From CAZUCD01 sp964618855 (lineage in GTDB: Bacteria; Sumerlaeota; Sumerlaeia; SLMS01; JANRJK01), in the NCBI GenBank assembly GCA_964618855.1, contig CAZUCD010000174.1, forward strand, positions 1 to 7,266: a stretch of 7,266 bases of DNA, written 5' to 3'. A program made the translations under genes and the position numbers. Each line of letters starts with the position of its first letter. Position 1 is the stretch's first letter. Under the pieces are notes generated by a model. The model was given only the letters and a program-made list of their open reading frames with translations, was not told the origin of the DNA and did not search any database. Below are positions 1 to 5,484 of the stretch, in pieces.

Positions 1-612
1 CAGGTCCGCTCGAAGGTCGCCCGCGTCAAGAACGACCTCCGCACGCAGGCCACCGCCCTCGAGGCGTACTACGTCGACAACAACAGCTACACGCGCGACA
101 GCGACTCGGACCTGGACCGCGAGTCCGCATGGTCCGCGGTTCCCTTCGGCCGGAAAGCCAACGGCGTGACGCAGCTCACCACGCCGATCGCGTACGTCAC
201 GTCCATCTACCCAGACCCGTTCTCCGCCGGGCAGTTCCAGACGGCCACCGGCGGCATCGCCTTCGGCTACCGCATCGGCTCCGGCTCATGGTCCTACGCT
301 CCGACGGAGGCCGCCCTCCCCGACGAGCAGAACGCATCGCAGACGTACGAGGCGCGCGGTCGCGCGGCGGCATACGTCACGCTCAGCCCGGGACCGGACA
401 AGGTCCGCGCCCGCATGTCCTACAAGTGCTTCCCCTTCCGTCCCGTCACGAACGAGGACGGCACCAGCGGACCGAACTTCTACATGGACTACGACCCGAC
501 CAACGGCACCGTCAGTGCGGGCGACATCTACCGCTTTGGCGGCAACTTCCTGAGCGGTGACTGGGACCGCAACGCGCTCGGCAACGGCCCCCGCGGCCCC
601 GAGGCCAACTAG
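1..612 (+). CDS. Type II secretion-like pseudopilin (GspG-style), 5' end missing
   Basis: The reading frame is open from base 1 to a TAG at 610-612, giving 203 visible residues. The first visible residues, QVRSKVARVKNDLRTQATAL, match the part of the long pilin helix just after the hydrophobic segment in type II secretion/type IV pilin-like proteins. The prepilin leader (Phe-Thr-Leu-Ile-Glu type) and the start codon therefore lie upstream of the window, probably about 30 residues away. Other family hallmarks are EAYYVDNNSY (residues 21-30), LTTPIAYVTSIYPDPF (59-74), a SPGPDK turn (129-134) and the C-terminal YDPTNGTVSAGDIYRFGG (164-181). Family members are processed by prepilin peptidase and assemble into an inner-membrane pseudopilus. 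Genomes of the suspected phyla carry many such copies, so its cargo or machine cannot be inferred. The next gene is convergent, so this gene ends its transcription unit. There is one visible cysteine (143), hence no intramolecular disulfide in the visible part. Confidence 0.88.
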   Translation, partial: QVRSKVARVKNDLRTQATALEAYYVDNNSYTRDSDSDLDRESAWSAVPFGRKANGVTQLTTPIAYVTSIYPDPFSAGQFQTATGGIAFGYRIGSGSWSYAPTEAALPDEQNASQTYEARGRAAAYVTLSPGPDKVRARMSYKCFPFRPVTNEDGTSGPNFYMDYDPTNGTVSAGDIYRFGGNFLSGDWDRNALGNGPRGPEAN

Positions 613-640
613 GCAGCACGACCGGCGCAGGACGGGCACT

Positions 641-662
641 GGGCCGTGGTTTTCTGCGGCCC
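641..662 (+). terminator. Possible terminator hairpin after the pseudopilin gene
   Basis: GGGCCG (641-646) and CGGCCC (657-662) form a 6-bp GC stem with a 10-base loop, 28 bases after the pseudopilin stop. There is no T-tract after it; the T-run (650-653) lies in the loop. It is a weak candidate as a classical intrinsic terminator, but its position at a convergent gene junction fits. Confidence 0.4.
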
Positions 663-698
663 CGGACCCACAACGATCATCCATCCGCAGGCCATCGC

Positions 699-721
699 GG
701 GGCCGTCCAACGGGCGGCCCC
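699..721. terminator. Hairpin between convergent genes, possibly a bidirectional terminator
   Basis: GGGGCCG (699-705) and CGGCCCC (715-721) form a perfect 7-bp GC-only stem with a 9-base loop. On the minus strand it begins three bases after the stop codon of the membrane-protein gene (stop at 724-726). On the plus strand it is followed by a short TTTT (727-730 region) and can also stop read-through from the pseudopilin gene. No long U-tract is present on either side, so efficiency is uncertain. Confidence 0.5.
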
Positions 722-723
722 GC

Positions 724-1233
724 CTACTTTTGCGCCACCGGCCCGGGAGGGAGCTTCAGCGACGCCCCCGCGGCCAGCCCGAGCTGAAGCAGCACATACG
801 CGTGCACCGCGAGTTCGATCCAGGCACCGGCCATCAGGCACAGCACGGCGTCCACGGCGTACAGCACCAGCCCAACCCAAAGCGCCCACCGCCACCCAAG
901 GTGGATCGTCGCGAAGCCGAATGCCGCGAACACGGCCGCGATCACCGCGTCGAGGCCCAGCCCGATCATCCGCGTCCCCGCGCTCGGGGCGCCGTCGCCG
1001 AGGACAACGGCATCCACCACGCTCGTCAGCCCGAGGCCGAAGATGAACTGAATCCCCATGCCCGTGTGCAGCAGGATCGAGTTCACCAAGGAGAGCCCCG
1101 CCAGCCAATAGAACCATCCCGCGCGGCTTCGGAAGAGGGCCACGGCGGGGTCCTGCCCCATGGGGGGCGCGGCCTGGGGCCCGGGAGGCGGCGGCACGGG
1201 CGGGGGTGGAACACCGGCTGCGTGGTCGGACAT
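724..1233 (-). CDS. Multi-pass membrane protein with proline-rich N-terminus, unknown function
   Basis: The product is 169 residues from ATG (1233) to TAG (724). A longer in-frame start at 1395 exists, but I chose 1233 because a purine-rich GGGGGGAAG lies just before it and the added residues look like non-coding translation. Residues 9-24 are mostly proline (PPPPVPPPP core), followed by a charged turn. Hydrophobic spans lie at about 39-56, 59-78, 88-110, 115-136 and 138-158, so four or five membrane helices. The first reads GWFYWLAGLSLVNSILL, then a span with FGLGLTSVVDAVV. These resemble a widespread family of short uncharacterised bacterial membrane proteins, often with Pro-rich or zinc-ribbon cytoplasmic heads. 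No catalytic residues are apparent. It is divergent from 1385-1951, which has a similar head-plus-helices plan but no visible sequence homology beyond composition. Confidence 0.78.
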   Translation of the reverse strand: MSDHAAGVPPPPVPPPPGPQAAPPMGQDPAVALFRSRAGWFYWLAGLSLVNSILLHTGMGIQFIFGLGLTSVVDAVVLGDGAPSAGTRMIGLGLDAVIAAVFAAFGFATIHLGWRWALWVGLVLYAVDAVLCLMAGAWIELAVHAYVLLQLGLAAGASLKLPPGPVAQK

Positions 1234-1384
1234 GGAACTTCCCCCCAAAAAGATTCGAGAGGTCCATTGCTCGCAGACACGACTCGGGGTGTCCAGCCCG
1301 CAAAGTCGCCGTGCGGCACCGGCGCGGGTGAATTGCGCTCGCATCCGCGCCTCAGGGCGGGTAACACCCTTCCGCCAACCACTC
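1234..1384. other. Shared upstream region of the divergent membrane-protein genes
   Basis: These 151 bases separate the starts at 1233 (-) and 1385 (+), so promoters for both genes must lie here unless the mRNAs overlap. I see no consensus -35/-10 pair on either strand and no obvious palindromic operator. Both strands are open over much of it (in-frame extensions of both genes), which I attribute to the high GC content rather than coding. Confidence 0.5.
1238..1246 (-). promoter_or_regulatory. Ribosome binding site that fixes the start of the minus-strand gene
   Basis: Read on the minus strand, GGGGGGAAG ends four bases before the ATG at 1233. It supports MSDHAAG as the true N-terminus over the longer in-frame start at 1395. 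It is the only Shine-Dalgarno-like sequence near either candidate. Confidence 0.55.
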
Positions 1385-1951
1385 ATGTCATCCACTCCGC
1401 CTCCCCTCCCGCCTCCCTCGGATCCGCAGGGACAGCCCCAGGGCGCGACGCCGCCGTCCCAGTACGGCGTCCCGCAGGGACAATGGTCCCAGTACCCCCA
1501 GCAGGGCGCCTACCCGCCCCAGCAACAGGGCCATCCGCAGTATCCGGGCTATCCCGCACAGGGGCAGTACCCGCAGCAGCAGGGATACGCCCACCCGGGC
1601 TACTATGCCGCCGCCGCCGTGCCGGAAACGCACAGCACCCCGGGCAAGATATCCGTCGCCATCGCCGTCGTCGGATGGGTGGTCTTCGGCGTCGCGATGG
1701 TCGTGGCGACGGTGGCGGGGCCGAACATGGACGAAAACTCGCCGCAGGCCCAGCTCCTCGGCCTCGCGATCATGGGGGCGATGGGGCTCAATGTCGTGGG
1801 GCTCTTCCTCGCGATTGGCGCGTTCTTCGAGAAGAACAAGAAGCGGCTGTTCGCCTGGCTGGGACTCGTGTTCAACGCGCTGCCCTGCGTGTGCGGCCTC
1901 GGCGTGATGGCCCTCGGTTTCGCGGCGCTGGCGGCTGGAATCGCACCATAG
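1385..1951 (+). CDS. Membrane protein with Pro/Gln/Tyr/Gly-rich N-terminus, unknown function
   Basis: The product is 188 residues. The frame extends upstream to 1160, but that part overlaps the divergent gene. The ATG at 1385 (MSSTPPPLPPP) is the sensible start, though no clear Shine-Dalgarno precedes it. Residues 1-75 are low complexity: a proline stretch, then repeats built on QYPQQ, YPPQQQ and QGQYPQQQGY, probably disordered and cytoplasmic. Three hydrophobic spans follow at about 89-111, 123-148 and 156-185. A basic loop (EKNKKR, 149-154) between the second and third spans suggests that loop is cytoplasmic. Gln/Pro/Tyr/Gly-rich heads like this occur on many small bacterial membrane proteins and may mediate protein contacts or phase separation. 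That is family-level speculation. The VanZ-like gene follows after 42 bases, so co-transcription is likely. Confidence 0.78.
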   Translation: MSSTPPPLPPPSDPQGQPQGATPPSQYGVPQGQWSQYPQQGAYPPQQQGHPQYPGYPAQGQYPQQQGYAHPGYYAAAAVPETHSTPGKISVAIAVVGWVVFGVAMVVATVAGPNMDENSPQAQLLGLAIMGAMGLNVVGLFLAIGAFFEKNKKRLFAWLGLVFNALPCVCGLGVMALGFAALAAGIAP

Positions 1952-1993
1952 CATCCGTCGTTTCGACCACCCGCCCGACCGAAGCCATCCACG

Positions 1994-2437
1994 ATGAAGA
2001 GCCGGCCCCGCGGTGCATCGGGTGAAGCGGGACTCCGATTTGCCTCGCGCGGGCGCGTCGCCCTGGCGGCTGCGTACACCTTCGCGGTGCTCTTCGTCGG
2101 CCAGCGCCCCGCCAGCGAAATCCCGAAGCTCGGCTTCGGCTTTGGATTCATCCCGACCGACAAGGCCGCGCACTTCTGCATGTATGGGCTCCTGGCTTGG
2201 CTGGTGCTCCGCGCGGCAGGGAACCGCCGGGTCTCCGCCAGCCTGGCGCTCGCCGCGGTGGGCTGGGTGATGCTCGTGGGCGCGACGGACGAACTCTGGC
2301 AGTCGATCGCGAACCGGGGCCGGACGGGGGATCCGATGGACTGGATCGCGGACGTGTGCGGTGCGCTGGGTGCGGTGATCGCGTGGCACTTGTTCGCGTC
2401 GCGAAGGCGCTCCCAAGCGCAAGTCGAGTCGTTCTAG
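1994..2437 (+). CDS. VanZ-like family membrane protein
   Basis: The product is 147 residues from ATG 1994 to TAG 2435-2437. The VanZ signature is clear. One part is TDKAAHFCMYGLLAWLVLR (55-73), with the conserved Asp56-Lys57, His60 and Tyr64. The other is ATDELWQS (97-104) followed by R108, R110, D113, D116 and D120 and then a Gly-rich helix (123-131). Hydrophobic spans are about 22-36, 60-74, 83-98 and 117-134. VanZ of the vancomycin cluster gives low-level teicoplanin resistance, but most VanZ-like proteins are stand-alone envelope proteins of unknown role, and no van genes are nearby. Length is normal for the short single-domain form. It probably shares a message with 1385-1951. No strong ribosome binding site is visible, which would fit translation coupled to or re-initiated from the upstream gene. 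Confidence 0.85.
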   Translation: MKSRPRGASGEAGLRFASRGRVALAAAYTFAVLFVGQRPASEIPKLGFGFGFIPTDKAAHFCMYGLLAWLVLRAAGNRRVSASLALAAVGWVMLVGATDELWQSIANRGRTGDPMDWIADVCGALGAVIAWHLFASRRRSQAQVESF

Positions 2438-2542
2438 GGGTCCGATTCGCAAAAGTCAGATTTTTAAGTGTTTTTTGGCCCTCCTGAACTTCGAGTCCGG
2501 GAAACCCTGAGGGGCTGGGGAGTCTCCCTCCACAACAACAGC

Positions 2543-2598
2543 AAAATCAGGCGTCCCTGCCCGTCGCAGCCCCGGCCATTTTTGCCCTGATTTTTTTT
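2543..2598 (+). terminator. Terminator-like inverted repeat with T8 tail
   Basis: AAAATCAGG (2543-2551) is the exact reverse complement of CCTGATTTT (2586-2594), giving a 9-bp stem. The run of T continues to 2598, eight in all. The intervening bases can form a small inner hairpin, CTGC (2557-2560) with GCAG (2566-2569). A stem directly followed by U-rich sequence is the layout of an intrinsic terminator. It would end the message from the VanZ-like gene about 106 bases after its stop. The long, partly unpaired loop and AT-rich base of the stem lower confidence. Confidence 0.5.
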
Positions 2599-2612
2599 CT
2601 TAATCTGAGGGC

Positions 2613-2641
2613 TTGACATGGAGCATCGTCTGTGGCTTCCT
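2613..2641 (+). promoter_or_regulatory. Possible sigma-70-type promoter for the secreted hydrolase
   Basis: A perfect TTGACA (2613-2618) lies just after the terminator-like repeat and about 90 bases before the ATG at 2707. The -10 expected after a 17-base spacer (2636-2641, CTTCCT) matches TATAAT poorly. The position is right, but only the -35 half is convincing. Confidence 0.3.
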
Positions 2642-2663
2642 GAAACGTTCTACTGGAAAAGCA

Positions 2664-2678
2664 GGGCGAAAATCGCCC
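2664..2678 (+). other. Small hairpin in the leader of the secreted hydrolase mRNA
   Basis: GGGCGA (2664-2669) and TCGCCC (2673-2678) form a perfect 6-bp stem with an AAA loop. It stands 16 bases before the AGGAG and is separated from it by a C7 run. It could stabilise the 5' end of the mRNA or modulate translation. There is no T-tract, so it is not a normal terminator. Confidence 0.4.
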
Positions 2679-2693
2679 GCCCCCCCAATCGCC

Positions 2694-2698
2694 AGGAG
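2694..2698 (+). promoter_or_regulatory. Ribosome binding site for the secreted hydrolase
   Basis: AGGAG at 2694-2698 lies eight bases before the ATG at 2707. It fixes this start, which also begins a normal signal peptide. Confidence 0.75.
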
Positions 2699-2706
2699 TC
2701 ACCGCC

Positions 2707-4476
2707 ATGTTGCAGACCCTCCGCGCACTACCGAAACTAATTGCTTCGGCGGGCGCGACACGACGCTCTGCCGCGGCGCTCCTCCTCGCCGCAGGACTCT
2801 TCGCCGCGACCGCCGCACCAGCCGAAGCCCAGACCCGCATCCGCCTGTGCGCCGCGAACATCACCAGCGGTTCCGCGCAGTCCTACGACCCGGGCCACGG
2901 CATCCGCATCTTCCAGGGCTTGGACCCCGACATCGTGATGATCCAGGAGTTCAACTACGGCGCGAACAACGCGACCGCGTGGCGCTCCTTCGTCGACACG
3001 GCCTTCGGCACCAGCTTCCAGTACTACCGCGAGCCCGCGACCTCCGGCATCCCGAACGGCATCATCAGCCGCTACCCGATCGTCGCTTCGGGCGAGATCG
3101 ACGACACCTATGTCGGCGACCGCGACCATGCCTGGGCGCGCATCGACATCCCCGGGTCGAAGGACCTCTGGGTCATCAGCGTCCACCTCAAGGCATCCAG
3201 CGGCAGCACGAACTCGACGACGCGCAACAACCAGGCGACCGTGGTCCGCAACTGGGTGAACGCAAACGTCCCCGCGGCCGACTATCTTGTCATCGGCGGC
3301 GACTTCAACACGTACAGCAACTCGGAGGCGTGCCTCACGACCCTTTCCTCCGTCGTGAACACCGGTTCGCCCCATCCCGCCGACCAGTCCGGCAACTCCA
3401 ACACGAACGCGGGCCGCTCCTCCCCGTATGACCGCGTCCTCGTGGACAGCGACCTGAACGCGATCAAGACAGCGGTCGTGATCGGCTCGAACTCGCACAC
3501 CAACGGCCTCGTCTTCGACAGCCGCGTGTACACGCCGCTCTCGGCGGTCTCGCCGGTTCAATCCGGGGACAGCGGCGCCTCCGGCATGCAGCACATGGCG
3601 ATCCTGAAGGACTTCCTGATCCCCTCCGGCACGCCGACGCCGACCCCCACGCCCACGCCTACGGCGACGGCGACGGCGACCCCGACCCCCACGCCGACGG
3701 CCACCGCCACGCCGACCCCGACCCCCACGCCGGGCACGACGGTCCTGACCAGCGGCGTTCCGGTCAGCTCCTCCGTGACGGCCGGCTCGTGGAAGAACTA
3801 CACGATCTCGGTCCCCACCGGCGCGACGCAGCTCGCCGTCAACATGACGGGCAGCCCCACCGACGCCGACCTCTACGTCCGCCAGGGCGCCCAGCCGACC
3901 ACCACGACCTACACCGCGAAGTCTGACAGCGGCACCTCGAACGAGAGCCTCTCCGTCACGAACCCCGGTGCCGGGACGTGGTACGTCAGCGCCTACGGCT
4001 ACAGCGGCGGCCCGATCAATTTCACCCTGACCGCGACCGTGACGACCGGAGCCACTCCGACACCGACGCCCACCCCCACCCCGACGCCGACCCCCACGCC
4101 GACCTCCACCCCGACCGGCAACGATGCCTACGAGGCCGATGACACCGCTGCCACTGCGAAGGCCATCACCGTCAACGGCGCCACCCAGACCCACAACATC
4201 AGCCCCAACACGGACACCGACTGGGTGACGTTCACGACGTCGGCCACGTCCAACATCCGCATCGAGACCGACGGCCCCGCCAACGGCGACACGTACCTCT
4301 CGCTCTACAACAGCACCGGCAGCTCGCTGATCGTCTCCGACGACGATGGCGGCAACGGGTACTACTCGTTGATCTCGAGAGCCAGCCTAGCAGCCGGCAC
4401 ATACAAGGTCCGCGTGCAGTCCTACAACCAGGCGTCCTCGATCACGGGCTACACGATCCGCGTGTACACTTACTGA
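2707..4476 (+). CDS. Secreted endonuclease/exonuclease/phosphatase-fold protein with two C-terminal PPC-type domains
   Basis: The product is 589 residues. Residues 1-42 form a signal peptide: basic start, hydrophobic AAALLLAAGLFAATAA, and AEAQ as the likely cleavage site. Residues about 44-304 are an EEP (DNase I-like) domain with the expected active-site series Asn51 (AANIT), Glu81 (IQEF), His160 (SVHL), Asp199/Asn201 (GGDFNT), Asp242 (PYDRVLV) and His296. Such domains hydrolyse phosphodiester or phosphomonoester bonds with Mg2+; the substrate (DNA, RNA, phospholipid or other) is not visible. A Thr-Pro/Thr-Ala linker (309-342) leads to a PPC-like beta domain (about 345-446; DADLYVR, GTWYVSAYGY). 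A second Thr-Pro linker (450-470) leads to another PPC-like domain (about 471-589; NDAYEADDT, DTDWVTF, DTYLSLY, SDDDGG, AGTYKVRVQSY). PPC domains usually sit at the C-terminus of exported enzymes. A strong hairpin follows the gene, and no partner gene is evident. Confidence 0.88.
   Translation: MLQTLRALPKLIASAGATRRSAAALLLAAGLFAATAAPAEAQTRIRLCAANITSGSAQSYDPGHGIRIFQGLDPDIVMIQEFNYGANNATAWRSFVDTAFGTSFQYYREPATSGIPNGIISRYPIVASGEIDDTYVGDRDHAWARIDIPGSKDLWVISVHLKASSGSTNSTTRNNQATVVRNWVNANVPAADYLVIGGDFNTYSNSEACLTTLSSVVNTGSPHPADQSGNSNTNAGRSSPYDRVLVDSDLNAIKTAVVIGSNSHTNGLVFDSRVYTPLSAVSPVQSGDSGASGMQHMAILKDFLIPSGTPTPTPTPTPTATATATPTPTPTATATPTPTPTPGTTVLTSGVPVSSSVTAGSWKNYTISVPTGATQLAVNMTGSPTDADLYVRQGAQPTTTTYTAKSDSGTSNESLSVTNPGAGTWYVSAYGYSGGPINFTLTATVTTGATPTPTPTPTPTPTPTPTSTPTGNDAYEADDTAATAKAITVNGATQTHNISPNTDTDWVTFTTSATSNIRIETDGPANGDTYLSLYNSTGSSLIVSDDDGGNGYYSLISRASLAAGTYKVRVQSYNQASSITGYTIRVYTY
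3631..3732 (+). repeat. Thr-Pro/Thr-Ala linker-coding repeat 1
   Basis: This is a degenerate tandem repeat of ACG/ACC plus CCN or GCG codons encoding residues 309-342 of the secreted hydrolase, alternating Thr-Pro with two Thr-Ala stretches. It is an extended interdomain linker between the catalytic domain and the first PPC-like domain. The near-periodic DNA is prone to length change by slippage in multiples of six. Confidence 0.8.
4054..4116 (+). repeat. Thr-Pro linker-coding repeat 2
   Basis: This stretch encodes residues 450-470, almost pure Thr-Pro with one Thr-Ser, joining the two C-terminal PPC-like domains. Codon usage is the same ACN-CCN pattern as the first linker. Confidence 0.8.
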
Positions 4477-4502
4477 TCCGGCCTGCAACCGGGCGATTCC
4501 AT

Positions 4503-4530
4503 CGGGGCCGGGGCGCATGTCCCGGCCCCG
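4503..4530 (+). terminator. Strong intrinsic terminator-like hairpin after the secreted hydrolase
   Basis: CGGGGCCGGG (4503-4512) is the exact reverse complement of CCCGGCCCCG (4521-4530), a 10-bp GC stem with an 8-base loop. It lies 26 bases after the stop and is followed by GTTTCGTTC, a moderate T-tract. This is the best terminator in the window and separates the hydrolase from the acetyltransferase gene. Confidence 0.75.
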
Positions 4531-4539
4531 GTTTCGTTC

Positions 4540-4544
4540 AGGAG
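4540..4544 (+). promoter_or_regulatory. Ribosome binding site for the GNAT gene
   Basis: AGGAG at 4540-4544 is seven bases before the ATG at 4552. It sits only ten bases after the terminator hairpin, so the promoter of this gene must overlap or precede the hairpin, or some read-through must occur. Confidence 0.7.
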
Positions 4545-4551
4545 CCCTGGA

Positions 4552-5391
4552 ATGCCCCCGACCATCGAACGCGCGACCCCGGCCCGGATCGCAGCCTCCC
4601 GCGCGGAGTTCCTCGCGGGCCTCGGCGCCCAGTTCGTCAACCATTCGTGGTTGGCGCGCGGGTTCTCGGATGCCTATGCGTTCCTGTTCGAGGGCGCGCC
4701 GGTGGGACACGCGCTCGTCGGTGGCGTGGGCGACGAACCCCGCACGACCGTGACCGAACTCCATCTCGCCCCCTCGCACGCGGGACGCGCGGGGGACTGC
4801 CTGCGCCTGCTCGTGGCGGCGTCCGGCGCCGATCGCATCCGCGCCCAGTCCAACGACCTCCTGCTCCATCGCCTCCTCCTGGAGTTCACCGACCACCCGA
4901 TGGCACAGGCGATTCTGTTCGGCGACACGGAGGCGCCGCCCCCGCCCGCCCCCGATTCCGCGCTTCTGTTCCGGCGGATCGATTCCGCCGAGCTTCCAAA
5001 GATCTTCCCGCACCACGTCGAGCCGGTCGGTGACTGGGGCTTGGAGTTGGCCGGGCGGGTTGTCGCAACCGGCGGCATCCTGACGCACTACAATGCGCCC
5101 TTCGCGGACCTGTTCATGGAGGTCCATCCGGACCATTGGAGGAGGGGAATCGGGAGTTTCCTGGTGGGGCGGCTGCGCGCGGAATGCCATGCGCGCGGGC
5201 TCGTCCCGGCGGCGCGCTGCAACCCGGGGAACCACGCCTCGCGCGCGTGCCTGTCCCGCGCCGGCCTCCGCCCCTGCGCGGAACTGCTCGAGGGCCGCCT
5301 TCGCGCGGGCGCGCCTTCGGGGCAGGCGTCGGGCGGGTTGCGCGGTCCATCCACCCCCATTGACAGCGTTCGGCGTCCGGGCGATTCTTGA
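4552..5391 (+). CDS. GNAT family N-acetyltransferase
   Basis: The product is 279 residues from an ATG with a good ribosome binding site. The C-terminal half (about 138-250) is a typical GNAT domain: VGDWGLELAGRVVATGGILTHY (beta strands), YNAPFADLFMEV (180-191), the acetyl-CoA loop HPDHWRRGIGSFLVGRL (192-208) and AARCNPGNHASRACLSRAGL (220-239) at the end. The N-terminal half (1-125) looks like a degenerate partner GNAT domain (AYAFLFEGAPVGHALV, VTELHLAPSHAGRAG), with QSNDLLLHRLL (99-109) at the junction. Together they match a two-part GNAT type common in Planctomycetota-like bacteria. Such enzymes transfer an acetyl group from acetyl-CoA to an amine; the substrate cannot be told. After about residue 250 there is a Gly/Pro/Arg-rich tail without family character. 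It is cytoplasmic, with no signal peptide or membrane span. The S41 peptidase gene follows. Confidence 0.85.
   Translation: MPPTIERATPARIAASRAEFLAGLGAQFVNHSWLARGFSDAYAFLFEGAPVGHALVGGVGDEPRTTVTELHLAPSHAGRAGDCLRLLVAASGADRIRAQSNDLLLHRLLLEFTDHPMAQAILFGDTEAPPPPAPDSALLFRRIDSAELPKIFPHHVEPVGDWGLELAGRVVATGGILTHYNAPFADLFMEVHPDHWRRGIGSFLVGRLRAECHARGLVPAARCNPGNHASRACLSRAGLRPCAELLEGRLRAGAPSGQASGGLRGPSTPIDSVRRPGDS
5360..5388 (+). promoter_or_regulatory. Possible promoter for the S41 peptidase gene, inside the end of the GNAT gene
   Basis: TTGACA (5360-5365) is followed after 17 bases by GATTCT (5383-5388), a half match to TATAAT. It would start transcription about 90 bases before the ATG at 5485. The -35 overlaps the last codons of the GNAT gene. 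Confidence 0.35.
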
Positions 5392-5484
5392 AGGGACGGG
5401 CAGGTCGGCTCGTATCTTGCCTCGACCATCCCCGCGGGTGTGCATGGCTTGCGCCCGCGAATCGATCAACCGGCGGCTTCCAAC

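Larger units (their letters stand above)
2438..2706. other. Structured, T-rich intergenic region before the secreted hydrolase gene
   Basis: These 269 bases contain no credible gene. They are visibly richer in T and A than the flanking genes, with T-runs at 2461-2465, 2471-2476 and 2591-2598. From left to right the region holds TCAGATT (2456-2462), whose reverse complement AATCTGA sits at 2602-2608. Inside that pair is a terminator-like inverted repeat (2543-2594). After it come a TTGACA box (2613-2618), a GGGCGA/TCGCCC hairpin (2664-2678), a run of seven C (2680-2686) and an AGGAG ribosome binding site (2694-2698). Confidence 0.6.

Noticed and set aside
1160..1384. N-terminal extension of the Pro/Gln-rich membrane protein
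   Set aside because: It would overlap the divergent gene, and its Gly-rich translation is the antisense of the other gene's proline stretch. The ATG at 1385 gives a coherent start.
646..2025. Plus-strand open frame (459 codons) across the divergent region
   Set aside because: It overlaps the minus-strand membrane gene and the plus-strand membrane gene in wrong frames; the Arg/Pro/Gly-rich translation has no domain.
1388..2452. Minus-strand open frame (354 codons) under the Pro/Gln-rich membrane protein and VanZ-like gene
   Set aside because: Its His/Arg/Glu-rich composition is typical of a GC shadow frame, and the plus-strand genes have recognisable membrane spans and VanZ motifs.
3631..3732. 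CRISPR or tandem-repeat array from the periodic DNA
   Set aside because: The periodicity is Thr-Pro codons in frame, with no fixed repeat/spacer structure; the same applies to 4054-4116 and 7099-7266.
2737..4194. Minus-strand open frame (485 codons) under the secreted hydrolase
   Set aside because: The Gly/Arg/Val-rich translation is the mirror of Thr-Pro and Asp/Asn codons on the plus strand, with no ribosome binding site or family motif.
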